Source: Pogonophryne albipinna
Taxonomy: Eukaryota > Chordata > Actinopteri > Perciformes > Artedidraconidae
DNA length: 64,000 bases
NCBI GenBank assembly: GCA_028583405.1
Contig: CM053256.1
Span: 4,659,995 to 4,723,994, forward strand
Reading direction: 5' to 3'
Below the pieces are notes generated by a model, which did no database searches, was not told where the DNA came from, and was given only the letters and a program-made list of their open reading frames with translations. Positions 1 through 11,309 of the stretch are shown in pieces (the stretch's first letter is position 1; every line of letters starts with the position of its first letter). A program made the translations under genes and the position numbers.

Positions 1-1
1 C

Positions 2-2180
2 GTCACCACCGAAGGTCCCCCAGTCTACGCCAAGGCCCTGCGGTTGAACCCTTCTAAGCTTGCAGTAGCGAGGGCGGAGTTTTCAACCATGGAACGCCTG
101 GGTATCGTCCGCCGTTCTGACAGTCCTTGGGCCTCTCCTCTACACGTCGTTCCCAAGCCGAACAGTGGTTGGCGCCCGTGTGGGGATTACCGCCGCCTCA
201 ACAACGCCACGACACCTGACCGCTACCCGGTGCCGCACATTCAAGACTTCTCGGCACATCTGGCCGGTACGTCAGTGTTTTCGAAAGTGGACCTGGTGCG
301 TGGTTACCACCACAAATAAATGTTCTTCAGAGTCCCGTTCTTCGGAGTCGGGGTGGTCGGCTTGTCGTTCCTCCCCGCCGCGTTGGCTCAGGCGGCCCTG
401 TTGGCGCACCCATCATCCACGGCTCCCATCTCCATTACCACAGACGCATCGGACTACGCCGTTGGTGCAGTGCACGAGCAGTGGGTGGAGGGCGCTTGGC
501 AGCCACTCGCCTTTTTCAGCCGCCAGCTGACGTCCAGAGAACGCAAGTGCAGCGCTTTTGACCGAGAGCTCCTTGGACTTTATTTGGCCGTGCGGCACTT
601 CCGTTTTTTGCTGGAAGGCCGTGAATTTACAGCGTTTATCGACCACAAGCCGCTCACGTTTGCCATGTCTAAAGTGGCGGAGCCTTGGTCGGCACGTCAG
701 CAGCGGCAGCTTTCCTACATCTCGGAGTTCACCACAGACATTAAGCACGTGGCTGGCAAGTCGAACCTGGTTGCAGATTGCCTTTCCAGGGTCGTCATCG
801 GAGCCGTCCAGTTGGGCCTGGACTATACTCGCATGGAGGCGGACCAGGTCACAGACCCTGGCGTCCAGGCTCTGAATGTGGAGGGCGCCGGGCTGCGCTT
901 GGAGGACGTGGTGTTCGGCGACGCGGGCGTTACCCTCCTGTATTACGTCTCCACAGGCCTGTCGCGGCCAGTCGTTCCCGCCAGCTGGAGGCGCTCTGTG
1001 TTCGAGGCAGTGCACGGCCTGTCACACCCCGGCGTTAAGCCTTCGGTGCGCTTGGCGGCCGCGAAGTTCGTCTGGCATGGGCTGAAAAAGGACGTGAGGA
1101 CTTGGGCTGGTGAGTGCGTGGCTGGTGAGTGCGTGGCTTGTCAGCGCGCTAAGGTGCACCGCCACACGAAGGCCCCTTTGGTGCGTTTCCTGGTGCCTGA
1201 GAGGAGGTTTGACCACGTCAACATCGACCTGATTGGTCCATTGCCCTCCTCTCAGGGCTTTTCCTACCTCCTCACCATGGTGGACAGGACGACCCGTTGG
1301 CCGGAGGCGGTTCCTCTCGTGTCAACATCAGCCGCAGACATTGCCCGGGCTTTCATTGCGACGTGGGTGTGTCGTTTTGGCACCCCGTCAGAGATTTCCT
1401 CGGACAGGGGTTCACAGTTCACGTCCGAGCTCTGGAACGCCGTGGCGAGTGGTTTGGGGGTTAAGCTGCACAGGACTACCGCTTACCACCCTCAGGCTAA
1501 CGGTCTCTGTGAGCGGTTCCATCGCTCCACGAAGGCGGCCCTCAAGGCCGGCCTTACGGACGGTAATTTGGTCGACAAGCTGCCTTGGGTGATGCTGGGC
1601 CTGAGGACTGCGCCTAAAGAGGATCTGCAGTGCTCCACGGCTGAGTTGGTCTACGGTCAGCCGCTGAGGGTTCCGGGGGATTTCCTCCCCAACGTATCGG
1701 CTCCCTGGTCGGCGATGGCCCAGCGGGCTTTCCTGCAGGACGCCGCTGAGGCCTGTTGCTCCGATCCCCACTGCTCGGCACGGTACTCAGGTGTCCCGGG
1801 TTCCCGTGGAGCTCCGTTCGGCGGTGCATGTGTTTATCCGACACGACGCGCACAGAGGCCCCCTGCAGCCCCCTTACGATGGGCCTTTCCGGGTTCTGGA
1901 ACACGGGGACAAGCACTTGGTGGTCGACCTGGGTGGCAGAACCGAGCACGTCTCGGTGGACCGGGTGAAGGCTGCTCACCTGGATTGGACCAGCCGGTGG
2001 TGCTGGCTCGACCTCCGCGACGGGGCCGCTCCCCTGTCACGGTATTGGGGCCTACGGTTCCGGTCCCAACTCTTCCAGCGGCCGCCCCTTCAGAGGTCGC
2101 CTCCCCGGCTCCCGTTCTTCGGAGTCGGGGTGGTCGGATTGTCGTTCCTCCCCGCCGCACAGACTTTGTGTATGAGTGAA
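2..2180 (+). pseudogene. Ty3/Gypsy retrotransposon pol remnant (RT start, RNase H, integrase)
   Basis: Part of a Gypsy-type polyprotein, open at the left window edge. From base 2 it reads the start of reverse transcriptase (SDSPWASPLHVVPKP, then CGDYRRLN) up to the catalytic-region start at about base 315, followed by a TAA at 317-319. The rest of RT, including the YLDD-type core, is missing. A second frame from about 380 carries the RT/RNase H connection and RNase H (TTDASDYAVGA, FFSRQL, DHKPLTF). The integrase zinc-binding region follows, then the catalytic core with visible acidic residues (NIDLIGPLP, SSDRGSQF, then HPQANGLCERFH). Around 1750-1790 homology moves to another frame (VELRSAVHVFIRHDAHRG to about 1980), so there is also a frameshift. 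The element cannot make a working polymerase. Family identity is clear; the exact lineage was not determined. Confidence 0.93.
334..381 (+). repeat. 48-bp filler copied from the pol 3' end at the RT deletion junction
   Basis: These 48 bases match 2111-2158 with one difference (c361 versus a2138). They sit exactly where the central part of reverse transcriptase is missing. A shorter partial copy (gttcttcagagt, 322-333) precedes it. The pattern fits a deletion repaired or reverse-transcribed with a template switch to the 3' end of the same element. Confidence 0.85.
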
Positions 2181-2193
2181 TCCTGGGGGGGCT

Positions 2194-2402
2194 TGTGTGG
2201 TGACAGTTACGGGACATAATTCACTGTGTCATCCAGTGTGTGTTGCAACCCGGACTCGTTAGTGAGGATACCGGGGTGAGAGTTCATTCATGCTAGCTGG
2301 TTACACAGAGCTCATGTACTCACGTTGTCTGGATTAATAATAATAAAGTGTGGAAATCCATTCTGAATGCTCCGCCTCTGACTCTCGTTCATCAGCTCTA
2401 CA
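2194..2402 (+). repeat. Probable 3' LTR of the Gypsy element
   Basis: A run of seven G (2185-2191) just after the pol frame looks like the polypurine tract. The following segment starts TGTG (2194 or 2196) and ends CTCTACA at 2402, as LTRs begin TG and end CA. It contains an AATAAA signal at 2342-2347. Only this LTR is inside the window, so the boundaries could not be confirmed by comparing two LTRs. Confidence 0.6.
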
Positions 2403-3041
2403 ATGCACAGTATACGTTTTTTATTCACATTTTTTTGAGAAACGATTTACATTTATTTGTCAGTGTTGCCCTTGGCTTGCATCTCATTTTGTCATACATT
2501 GTCGTTTGCAAGTGCCTATCTTTTCAAGCGCTGATTGTAAAAACAAGAATAAAGACAATTTTGCCTAATTCGATTCTCGCAATCGCAAAACTGATAAGCC
2601 TTAGTAATCTAATGATACATCCTACTGAGAAACTTCACTTATATTTCAATGCTTATGGTTTAGAAAGTGAAAATAGACACAACCCTCAGTGGAAAAAGCC
2701 AAAGGTCGCTCTGCCTGCCAGGAGAGTAGCCTACTGAAAGATATCTTATCTCTTGTCAATAAAGCTTTTAGTGCCTACAGCCAAGGCTATATGATTGGGA
2801 TAGGTACTTGGTGTTAGTATTACCGAATGTATCGGAAGGCAGCACTTTATGTAACCTCTATTAAATAGCAACTCATTGACACAAGGCTGGGTCATAGTGA
2901 AACTTGGAATGTTACAAACAAGACGCTGCATGCAGATGAAAATTGGTTCGCTGCCAACAAACAGGCTTTGAGAAACGAGCTGATTAAAACTGAGCTTTTT
3001 AAATGTGTTAATGGGCTGCAAACCCACCGTTTAGAGCTACA
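2403..3041. other. Flank of the Gypsy element, no gene recognised
   Basis: AT-rich sequence without a recognisable coding exon. Open frames here are short and show no domain. Confidence 0.4.
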
Positions 3042-3290
3042 GTGATGTGGAGGGTAAAAGTATTAAGTAGAACTCCTGGTTTCAGACCAGAGGATTCTAC
3101 CTTCACCAAACGCAGAGCTCTAGCAGTGATTCTGGACAAACTGAGGCAGAATCTAGATGCCTGTAACAACGAGGCAGAGACACTGACTGTGAAAAAGCTA
3201 ACTGATTACTTGATTTATAATATCATATTGGTTAGGATGGGATCTTTTTGTTTAGATATCCAGGTTCAAGTCAGAGGGTATCACAGATTG
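3042..3290 (+). other. Exon-like open stretch of unknown origin
   Basis: An open plus-strand frame of about 83 codons, richer in coding-like composition than its surroundings (for example KLRQNLDACNNEAETLTVKK). I do not recognise the protein. No clear splice sites or neighbours support a host gene. It may be a fragment of a transposon-encoded protein or a chance frame. Confidence 0.2.
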
Positions 3291-3389
3291 TAAATCCCCC
3301 TGACTGGATTACATTAACAAAATGGATTTAAGTAGGCTTACGTAGTTTATCAATATTAATAAATCCCTTTAGCTACTGTAGCATATGGG

Positions 3390-4970
3390 CCTACATGATG
3401 CTTTTGTCTTATAATGGCAGGAATAGCCATTAAGAGTTTTGTAAAAGGAACACTGAATACTCATGCCTTACACATCCTGAGAGTCACAGATGAAAAGACC
3501 CAAGAAATACTTTTTATAATGACAAATGAGTACAAATTCATTATTGTTTCAGTTTCAGATTACCCTCTTGAGTGACAATAATCTTGCTGGGCAGTTTATG
3601 TTGCGTACGTGTGAAAGATGAGGAAACAGAGACACAATACAGACCATTATCAACAATGACTATGATTTCATTAAAAACTTTAATGTGACAAGGAAAACAG
3701 TTGAATGTTCCACAAATTCACTTTTTTGAGCTGTATGTACACATTATAACCCTCATCATCAAAGCGAAAATGACCAAATTCTGGACGATTATTAAACATT
3801 GATTAGTTAAATACCTGGTTAAGTTATCAGTCCCTTAGAGTTTAGGAATATGCTCAGGTGAAACTTCCAGATCCAACGTCAGGCTAATTGCCCACCACCT
3901 GACATCAATTGAAGTGATTTGTATTACTTAAAATAATAAATAAAACCAGCTGTTTCTTGAATTTCTATTCCTAAACACTTTTAAAACCCTGTTATTCTAG
4001 TTTTTCATGTTGTATTAATATCCAAAACTGTGGCCTTTTTTCATTAGTTTGATGTTGTAAAGCTACATTTGTAAATAAAGCTGGAAAAAGTATTTTTTTT
4101 AATGGATTTATATTTCAGGCTCTCTGATAGTCACTATTTGAAAGGGGTTTGATTATTTTCTATAGGCACTGTACACATTTTTTTCAGTTGGTTGTTGTGG
4201 ATATCTCAATTAGGATGGAAGCTATTGATATACATTATATCAGATGATTCTTCTTTCTCTTAAAGAAAGGAAGAGCTAACATCATGCATGAAGGCAGTGA
4301 AACATGCTCTGAGATGTTGCATTATCACGAATGGATACCGCACCCTACAGCTCCTGATGTCTTGCAGCTGTAAAAACAATAAGAAAACATTTCATTTGTA
4401 AATACACTCTTTGCCCAATGCTTTGAATGTAAACAACTTAATGCAGAAAAAACCTTACTGTCAAAAGGAGCTGTTTAATGTCATCTGGTCCGTCTGACTG
4501 CAAAAAAAAAGAGAAGACATTTAGGGTACAGACAGCGTGCAGTAAACTTCTTTAGTAACCATTAGTCTGGGCCATTTCCACAGGATTTAGTAGATTTCAG
4601 ATTGTTTTGTGTCATTCAAGTTCATTTTAATTGTAAATAAGGAAATATTGGCAGGTGGTCAATTACATACCTTTTAGGGAACTAAACGTATGCAGTTGTA
4701 GCAAACGGCACAAGTTAAATGGCTAGAAACAAAGAAGGCCATTCTTCAGAAAATAATAGCAAAACAAACTATTGTTTACGTTTTTTAGATAAATGGATGA
4801 TGATAAAATAAACGTGGGGAGACGATGGTTTATAGCTTCATAAATGCCTACTACAAATTATTAATTAAAATTAAACGTTGTAAATGTGTCACTAATTTAT
4901 CTGCAAGCAGACATTTAGGGTTGAGTGATCTGCAAACGATTAGGTTCTGAAATCAGTTTGAATAAAACCA
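3390..4970 (-). repeat. Duplicated segment, copy A (matches 9380-10510)
   Basis: Several blocks match copy B in order and orientation: acaataatcttgctgggca near 3580 and 9690, gatatctcaatt near 4200 and 9827, the cagtgaaacatgctctgagatgttg region near 4300, and ctttgcccaatgctttgaatgtaa near 4410. Possible short minus-strand exons with AG and GT borders lie near 4454-4498 and 4320-4370. Copy B has equivalents at 10077-10118 and just below 9990, the latter ending L-Q-D-P-D-Q-E-L then stop. No PYRIN exon directly adjoins this copy; the nearest is at 7487-7730. A further partial match links 4860-4970 with 7375-7470. Confidence 0.6.
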
Positions 4971-5365
4971 CAGCATTAAGATACTGAGTAAGAAATAAGA
5001 CAGAATAATAACTTGAAACACAGGTTTAATGTAGGACACATTAACAGGCATGCTGTGATTGGCTTGCTAAACCTGGAGCTTATGGGTTTGGGCATGAGAT
5101 CACTTATGATTTAAAGTTTCTCTACAATTTGGTTGTTCATCTTTTTCAAGTACATCTTAAAGCAATGGTCCCATGTTCCATGTACTTTGTTTTTATTAAT
5201 GTTACGTGCCAGGCGGGCTCTCAAGTCATTTATCCTCTGGTGTTTTTATGATTCTTATTTTTAACAGTGTTAAGAACAGTGCTATATAAATAAAGACTTA
5301 TTATGCGCATAATCCAAAAGCAAAAAATCACTTTCTCCTGGAGGTGGAGAAATGATCTACTATAT
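4971..5365. other. Intergenic, partly duplicated
   Basis: Bases 4985-5110 resemble 6445-6560 (cagaataataacttgaaacacaggtttaatgtaggacac-like sequence), another small duplication in this region. No coding exon was seen. Confidence 0.4.
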
Positions 5366-5575
5366 GAACTTAGGCGGAGGCGTGTGGTGCAGTGGACTAG
5401 TGCGTTGGTGTTTGGATCAGGGGAGCACAGGTTCAAACCCCACTGCAGTCAGCATGTTGTTGTGTCCCTGCAAGACACTTCACCCCAAATTGCTCCTGTG
5501 GGGATTGCCCACAGTACTGAGTATGTAAGTTGCTTTGGATAAAAGCGTCTAACAAGTGACATGTAATCTTATAGT
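5366..5575 (+). mobile_element. tRNA-derived SINE
   Basis: The head resembles a tRNA gene with internal RNA polymerase III promoter boxes: an A-box-like gtggtgcagtggactagtgc and a B-box-like ggttcaaacccc. The tail contains gctttggataaaagcgtct, a motif common at the 3' ends of fish SINEs and their partner LINEs. It is not a functional tRNA because the tRNA-like part runs straight into unrelated body sequence. Confidence 0.75.
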
Positions 5576-5752
5576 AGAACATACCACATGGGGTGTTATA
5601 ACTGCCATCCTTGGAACGATTAAGCAATAGATTTGGAATCCTGTTCAGCCAGTTTGCTTTAATCCTTTTACCAATCTGATTCTGAGGAAAGAGTAGTGTC
5701 AGATCTACACTGAAACAGTTTGTAATCATTCCTCCATACTGTAGCTGTAGCT

Positions 5753-6155
5753 GACATCCTCGTGGATTCATCTTCTTATTACAGACACATAAATGTCCTA
5801 ACATTCGGTCTATATGCTGTAAAATGTATTATCTCTTCGATTTACACACGGCATCTATTGCACGTCTGTCCGTCCTGGGAGAGGGATCCCTCCTCTGTTG
5901 CTCTCCCTGAGGTTTCTCCCATTTTCCCTTTAAACTGTGGGTTTTCTCTGGATGTTTTTCCTTGTACGATGTGAGGGTCTAAGGATAGAGGGTGTCGTTT
6001 TTCTCATACTGATATTCTGAACAATCTGTGCTGTTGTATTTGCTGTAAAGTGTCTCTGCTGTAGGCTATTTTTATTATATGAACAGCACTTTGGCTCGAC
6101 CAAAAATCGCTTATAAATGTGGTATATAAATAAAACTTGATTTGATTTGATACTG
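5753..6155 (+). mobile_element. LINE 3' tail, 5'-truncated copy 1
   Basis: Shares long blocks with 60045-60395 (cctcgtggattcatctt, the cggcatctattgcacgtctg block, and the tccttgtacgatgtgaggg block). It ends in a TTGAT-type tail near 6150. No coding part remains. The related copy at 59650-60395 retains the end of a LINE ORF2, which identifies the family type. Confidence 0.7.
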
Positions 6156-6390
6156 GCTTTGGAAAGAGCTTCCTAACACCCCACACTGTGTGTTTAAAAC
6201 AATTCAAATCAATGTTTTTGTTGGATGTTTTCACAGCAGAAATGTTTACATGCTGCCATAGTAGGAAAAACACAGGTGGGGAGGTCAAAAGGCACGTGCC
6301 TATTTTCAACCACAGACATTTTGAACACATAAAAAAGGATGTTTTCTCTTTTAAAACAGGAAAACGACTCACTGTCACTGGAACCAGGTT

Positions 6391-6425
6391 TCTATGGCTG
6401 TAAACCCAGTCGCTTCCACTGCAAA
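6391..6425 (-). other. Possible short downstream exon of the PYRIN gene
   Basis: On the minus strand a pyrimidine tract and AG precede a short open segment followed by GTGAG. If joined in phase 1 to the PYRIN exon at 7487-7730, the frame would run about 14 more codons (EATGFTAIETWFQ) to a TGA that overlaps the donor, which would make a PYRIN-only protein. This joining is speculative. Confidence 0.25.
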
Positions 6426-7486
6426 GAAGAAAGAAAGACACCATTAGAAATAAAAAGACAGAATTACAATTGCACATAAGATACAGGTTAAACATAGGAC
6501 ACATGAACAAACAATGGTTCTCTAGACTCAAAGCTTGGATTTGGGCATGATGTCTTTTTTTATGGTGATATGGTTTCTGTACAACATGGTGGCTTATTTT
6601 TTTTCAGGCAAAACACATTCTTCTAAGGTATGGAGCTGATGATGAGGATAATTGAGTACTGACTAGTGTAAACCTCATAATGTGAATATTGTGAGTTCAA
6701 ACTACAAACCATGGAACTGCATTGAATTGAATTTACTTTGGCTGCAAATGTTACTCAATTTTGAAATGTATGTACGATATGTCTTTGTATGAAGGGTTGT
6801 TTTGAAATATATTTTATTATAATTATTTAGCTTTTTTTTGTATTACTCTTTTAATTTATGTTTGCTGTGCATCCGTTTGTTTGTTTTTCTAGCACCTGTA
6901 CCTCAGGGAATGTTGAGCTTTCGAAGCCCACTTCTGTATGTTTGGATTGGAAATGTACGCTGTGTAGGCCTACATGTCTTTTATTGTATAAAATGTTAAT
7001 ACAAACATTGTTCAAAAGGGAAGCTTTAACGATGTCTAAACATTAGCTTTTCAATACACATCACAAGAATTTATATAGGAATTAAAAAAATGTTTTCATT
7101 ATTTTCTACATGAAAAGCACACGTGGGGGGTTAATTCAAAAGCCTATTTGTTTAAGCACATGCAGAAAGAAGGACATACAAGTTTATAATTTCTCATTGA
7201 GAAACACTGTATAACAAAGATATAACTGAAAATACACTGGCCTATAGGAAGCAAGTAGGGCGGTTCTCTGCCCTCAGGCAGCCCGAGCCCCTGCTCTGAA
7301 GTGAAAGTAAAGATAAGGCGGTTAAATGTCCTAAACTGTGTAGAAATATAAGAATAAATGCTACGTCAAGTAAACCCTCATCGATTAAACGTTGTTATTT
7401 GTCGCAGATAATCTGCAAGCAGACATGTAGGGCTCAATGTTCTTCAGTCGAAAGACTGACTGCATCAAACCATTAGTAGTACTCAC

Positions 7487-7730
7487 ACAGTTGGGCTGCT
7501 TCTTTGTTGCAATCAATCTCGTTCAATAACTCAGCAGACACTTCGACAGCTCCGGTCTCACTGAAAGTGGATATCAGGACCTCTGTGATCTCTAAGAAGC
7601 TTTTCCCCTCCACCCTGTTGCGCGCGACCCGCGGCTCCTTTTTGCGGTTCACAAGTTCGTAGCAGAAATTGTCAAAGTTGAGCGTTGACAGGTTAGACAA
7701 CATGCGTTTTACAGCCTTTCGTTTGTCCAT
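7487..7730 (-). CDS. PYRIN-domain protein, first exon
   Basis: An open exon of 81 codons starting at ATG 7730 and ending at a GTGAGT donor (phase 1). The translation has the PYRIN pattern of fish ASC/Pycard and inflammatory caspases: helix 1 region MDKRKAVKRMLSNLS, then NFDNFCYELVNRKKEPRV, the basic RNRVEGKSFLEIT motif, and EIDCNKEAAQL at the end. PYRIN is a death-fold module that joins inflammasome sensors, the ASC adaptor and caspase-1-like enzymes in the cytosol. A single exon coding one whole PYRIN is typical. The partner domain (CARD, caspase, NACHT or none) cannot be told, since downstream exons were not convincingly found. A second, broken copy lies at 10540-10791. Confidence 0.8.
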
Positions 7731-8440
7731 TTCTCAGCAACAGATGTGGGACTGCCGTGACTTTTTCTCCCAGACCAGCTGCAGAGGACACACAGCTGGA
7801 TTTGCTTTTCTCTTGAACCGACTCACTGCTGCCGCGTTGGAGGGTTTGAAACATAGACTGTATGACTCATGGTGCCTTCATATGCAGTCGGGAAACTACA
7901 ATGATCATTATAGATATGTCAATAATACAGGACATACATTACATATTATTTATATACTGCAGTATAATGCCTATACGTACACACGTAGACCAACATACTC
8001 TATAGTAGCTTTCATACAACCGATAATTATGTTCTTTATCCCAAATTAGTTGAATCGAAAAATAAGTAAATTATTAAGTATGAGAGGCTGCCTTTTGGCT
8101 TCAAGAATGACTGACAATGACATTATCCAAATGTTTGCCAATTAACTGGTTGTTGACTATAGGCTACTGGCCTATATCTCAAGACTGAAATACATGAGAA
8201 ATGGCTAAAAAAAAAGAAGCAGAACAACATGTGAGTACTCATTTTTAACCAACAGAGGTGAATGTTTACCCAAAACTGCACCTAAACTTGAGTATTTATT
8301 TCACAATGAAGAAAGATGTCAAAAGCTGCCTGGCACAGCAAAATGTACCTTGACCCGACATATAATCAATAGTCGACCATCAAAAGGGAACCATCAGAGG
8401 AAGTCTCAGATGCAGGTTTCCTTTTTTATTGCTTTTAATA
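7731..8440. other. Upstream flank of the PYRIN exon
   Basis: Probable 5' UTR and promoter region of the PYRIN gene, followed by AT-rich sequence with no recognised element. Confidence 0.35.
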
Positions 8441-8733
8441 TTACTTCAATCAATCAATCAAAGGCTATTTAGTCCAATATCACACATATTACATTTGTCT
8501 GAGGGGGCTTTACAGAAAAACTACAAAATACAACCCATAGCTAATGGGGGGAACACATGGAAGAAACCTCAGGAAGAGCAGCAGAGTATACGGATCCCTC
8601 TCCCATGGACGGACAGACGTGCAATAGGTGTTGTGTACATTTGAAAGATAACAAATTTATAACAGAGACATAGTGAATCTATTAGAAGAGATGAATCCAG
8701 GTGGATGTCAAAAATCGTCCAGGATTTATTACA
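8441..8733 (-). mobile_element. LINE 3' tail, copy 2 (inverted)
   Basis: Reverse complement of the same tail found at 5753-6155 and 60045-60395. The ATTG repeat tail appears as tcaatcaatcaatcaa at the left, and the cgtctgtccgtccatggga block lies near 8600. It is interrupted on its right by the hAT element at 8742-9261; sequence resumes after 9269. Confidence 0.7.
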
Positions 8734-8741
8734 CTGTAGTC

Positions 8742-9261
8742 CAGGGCTGTCCAAACTACGGCCCGGGGCCAAACTACGGCCCGCAGGCCATGTTGAATCA
8801 AAAGTATAATGGAATACGGCCCACAAATGAAACTTGTGCTTTTCTTATATTGTTCTTCTTAAATATATATGTAAAACTATATTACACAGTAGTATTCATG
8901 TGTTAATAAGACCACTTTTAAAATAAATTCAGTCAATTAAAGTTGGAAACGTTTTCTGAAATATCTTAGTTGATAAGAAAAAGCCCAATAACTTAATTAC
9001 ATAACAAGCTTGAATTAGAGCCTTCATATTTCCTCTGAGGCTTCTGTTTTAAGGAATGAGCTGCCAACAAGATATGAAACCCTCTGGAGATCTGTGATGT
9101 AGGCTGTTTTTTTCTTAAAGCATATTCATGTATCAAGCCTAATTTACCTACATTTTGCTAATTTATAACTTAACTTACGAGGCAATATATCTCTATAAGT
9201 GGCCCAGCCCTTCGTATATTTTTTCTGTGGCCCTCTGTGAAAAAAAGTTTGGACACCCCTG
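8742..9261. mobile_element. Non-autonomous hAT element (520 bp)
   Basis: Termini are CAGGGCTGTCCAAACTACGG on the left and AGTTTGGACACCCCTG on the right, forming terminal inverted repeats. The element is flanked on both sides by an identical 8-bp duplication, ctgtagtc (8734-8741 and 9262-9269), the size hAT transposases make. There is no transposase frame. Confidence 0.92.
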
Positions 9262-9379
9262 CTGTAGTCTAATAACATGTCACTGTGGTCTAGGTCTGCT
9301 GAGAAGCTGTATAAGGGGGAATAGATCTATCAGATCTATTTTAAATCTTATAAATCATTTTGTAGCAACTGTAAGTGTA

Positions 9380-10510
9380 GCTTTAGCCTGCATGACGCCT
9401 TAGTGTTTTAATGGTAAGAACAGCCATTCAAACTTTTATTTAAAGGGCATTTTCTGTAATGCAGGCTGCTTTTTAGGGATTTGTTAACATAGAAGTGCAT
9501 AAATGTGTCAGGCCTCTTTATAGTCTAGATACATATTATAAGACACCTCCATTTACATGAAGACCTGCTTGTTTTCTCTTCAAAAGGTTTAAATGGACAC
9601 AATATTGAATACCCATGCCTATACTGAGAGCCACAGTACAAAGCATTAATACATGTTTCAGTTTCAGTAGCAGATTACCCTCTTGTGTGGCAATAATCTT
9701 GCTGGGCATGATGGGAATAGAAGTACAAAAGATGAGAAATACAGACCAAAACAATGGCTTTGATTTAATTAAAAACGTTTAACTTTATTGGGATAAAAAT
9801 AACATTTGAATGTGCCATGGTTGTTGAAGATATCTCAATTCAGATTGAAGCTTTTGATATAAATTATTTCGATTTGTTTCCTTCAAAAATCCAGCATTCA
9901 GGCAGTGAAACACGATCTGAGATGTTGCTTTACCACCGATACCCTATACCCACTCACTACAGCTCCTGGTCAGGGTCTTGCAGCTGTAAGACATTTAAGA
10001 ACAAATTAAATGTGAATTGTACATCTTTGCCCAATGCTTTAAATGTAATAAACCAATTCTGGACATGCCAACTTACTGTCAAAAAGAGCAGTCTAATGTT
10101 TTCCGGTTGTGTTTCTGACTGTAAACAAATAAGAACAACATTTAGGGTACAGACAGATTGCAGAAGGTGTTCTCAATGGAAACACTAGTCTGGGCCATTC
10201 TCAAAGGATTTACGAAATGTCTACATTGTTAAGAGAAATGTAAGATGATTTCAATTGAAACAAGGAAACACTGGCAGGTCGTCAGTTACATAACTTCCAG
10301 GAAACTTAACTTATGCAACAGTAACCGACAGCACAAGTTAAAGAGCGAGAAAAAACGCGGGCTATTCGAAACAAACAATGGTGTACAACTTTATCTATGC
10401 AGAAATATATTGCCTATATATATTATCGACTATTTGAAATGTGAACTGTCGGTGATTTATCTGACATTTTAGGGTTCAATGTTCTGCGGATGATTCGGCT
10501 CTGTTCTCAT
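9380..10510 (-). repeat. Duplicated segment, copy B (matches 3390-4970)
   Basis: Second copy of the segment described at 3390-4970, and here it directly adjoins a PYRIN exon. It contains a possible exon at 10077-10118 (acceptor AG at 10119-10120, donor GTAAGT) and a possible terminal exon below about 9990 ending LQDPDQEL and a stop. Phase does not join these simply to the PYRIN exon, so the gene structure is unresolved. Confidence 0.6.
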
Positions 10511-10539
10511 TCTGCATCAAGACATGAAGCGACACTTAC

Positions 10540-10791
10540 CGAGTTGGTCAGCTTCCTCGTTGCAGTCAATCTCTCTTAACATCTCAACAGCTACCCCAAC
10601 AGCGCCAGTCTCCGTGAAAGTGGAAACGAGGACGTTTGTGATCTCTAAGCGGCTTTTACCCTCCACCCTGATCCGTGCAACCCGCGGTCCTTCTTTGCGA
10701 TGTAAAAGCTCGTGCGGAAATTGTCAAAGTTGCTGCTCGACAGACCCTCGAACATGTCAGCTATAGCCATCTTAATATTTTGAGAAGACAT
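10540..10791 (-). pseudogene. PYRIN-domain first exon with a frameshift
   Basis: The exon starts at ATG 10791 (MSSQNIKMAIADMFEGLSSS, then NFDNF) and ends at a GTAAGT donor at the same phase as the intact copy at 7487-7730, once one base is allowed for. After NFDNFR the homologous frame moves by one base near 10712-10716. Downstream the shifted frame reads the usual PYRIN motifs: PRVARIRVEGKSRLEIT, VLVSTFTETGAVGV, EIDCNEEADQL. So one base is missing relative to a working exon. Either this copy is dead or the assembly has a base error. Confidence 0.75.
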
Positions 10792-11309
10792 TTCTAAACC
10801 TGGTTACTGCGGGGGGGAATCTGAAATGTCCTGTTGAATTGAACTTTCCCTCGTTCACCCCGATATAGAAAATAATAACCACCAGGTTTATATATACAGT
10901 CTAGTTTAGACGCATTCAGGAAGGAGGCTTTCACTGCCGCTGGAAAATGTCGAAATTATGACTTCTCAGATGTCAATGTAACGAGGAAACACATGTAAAC
11001 AAGGAAATAAGTGGTTTTCGAAAACAGATTATAGATAATAATTAAATCACCAGTTTGATTGATATTCAAACAAACGAGATTTAGGAAAATGCATAAATAC
11101 ATCAAGAGGGACTGTTTTTGAAAAGACCCCTTTCAAGTGCAAATATGTATTTAAAGAAGAGTAGGCATCACAAGGACCCTATTCACATGACAATCATTTG
11201 GTATCATGCACTCTTATAATAATAATACTAATAGCATGATACTTACAAAAACCCTTTTGTACTCATGTCATTAAAACAATATAACAAGAAGTATGAAAAA
11301 CACATTATG
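10792..11309. other. Intergenic between the PYRIN copy and etv2
   Basis: AT-rich with no recognised exon or element. Confidence 0.35.

Noticed and set aside
413..1015. Minus-strand frames across the retrotransposon
   Set aside because: Shadows of the real pol frames on the plus strand; no domain of their own.
5380..5450. Possible tRNA gene
   Set aside because: The boxes belong to a SINE head. The acceptor-stem pairing is absent and the sequence continues into a SINE body.
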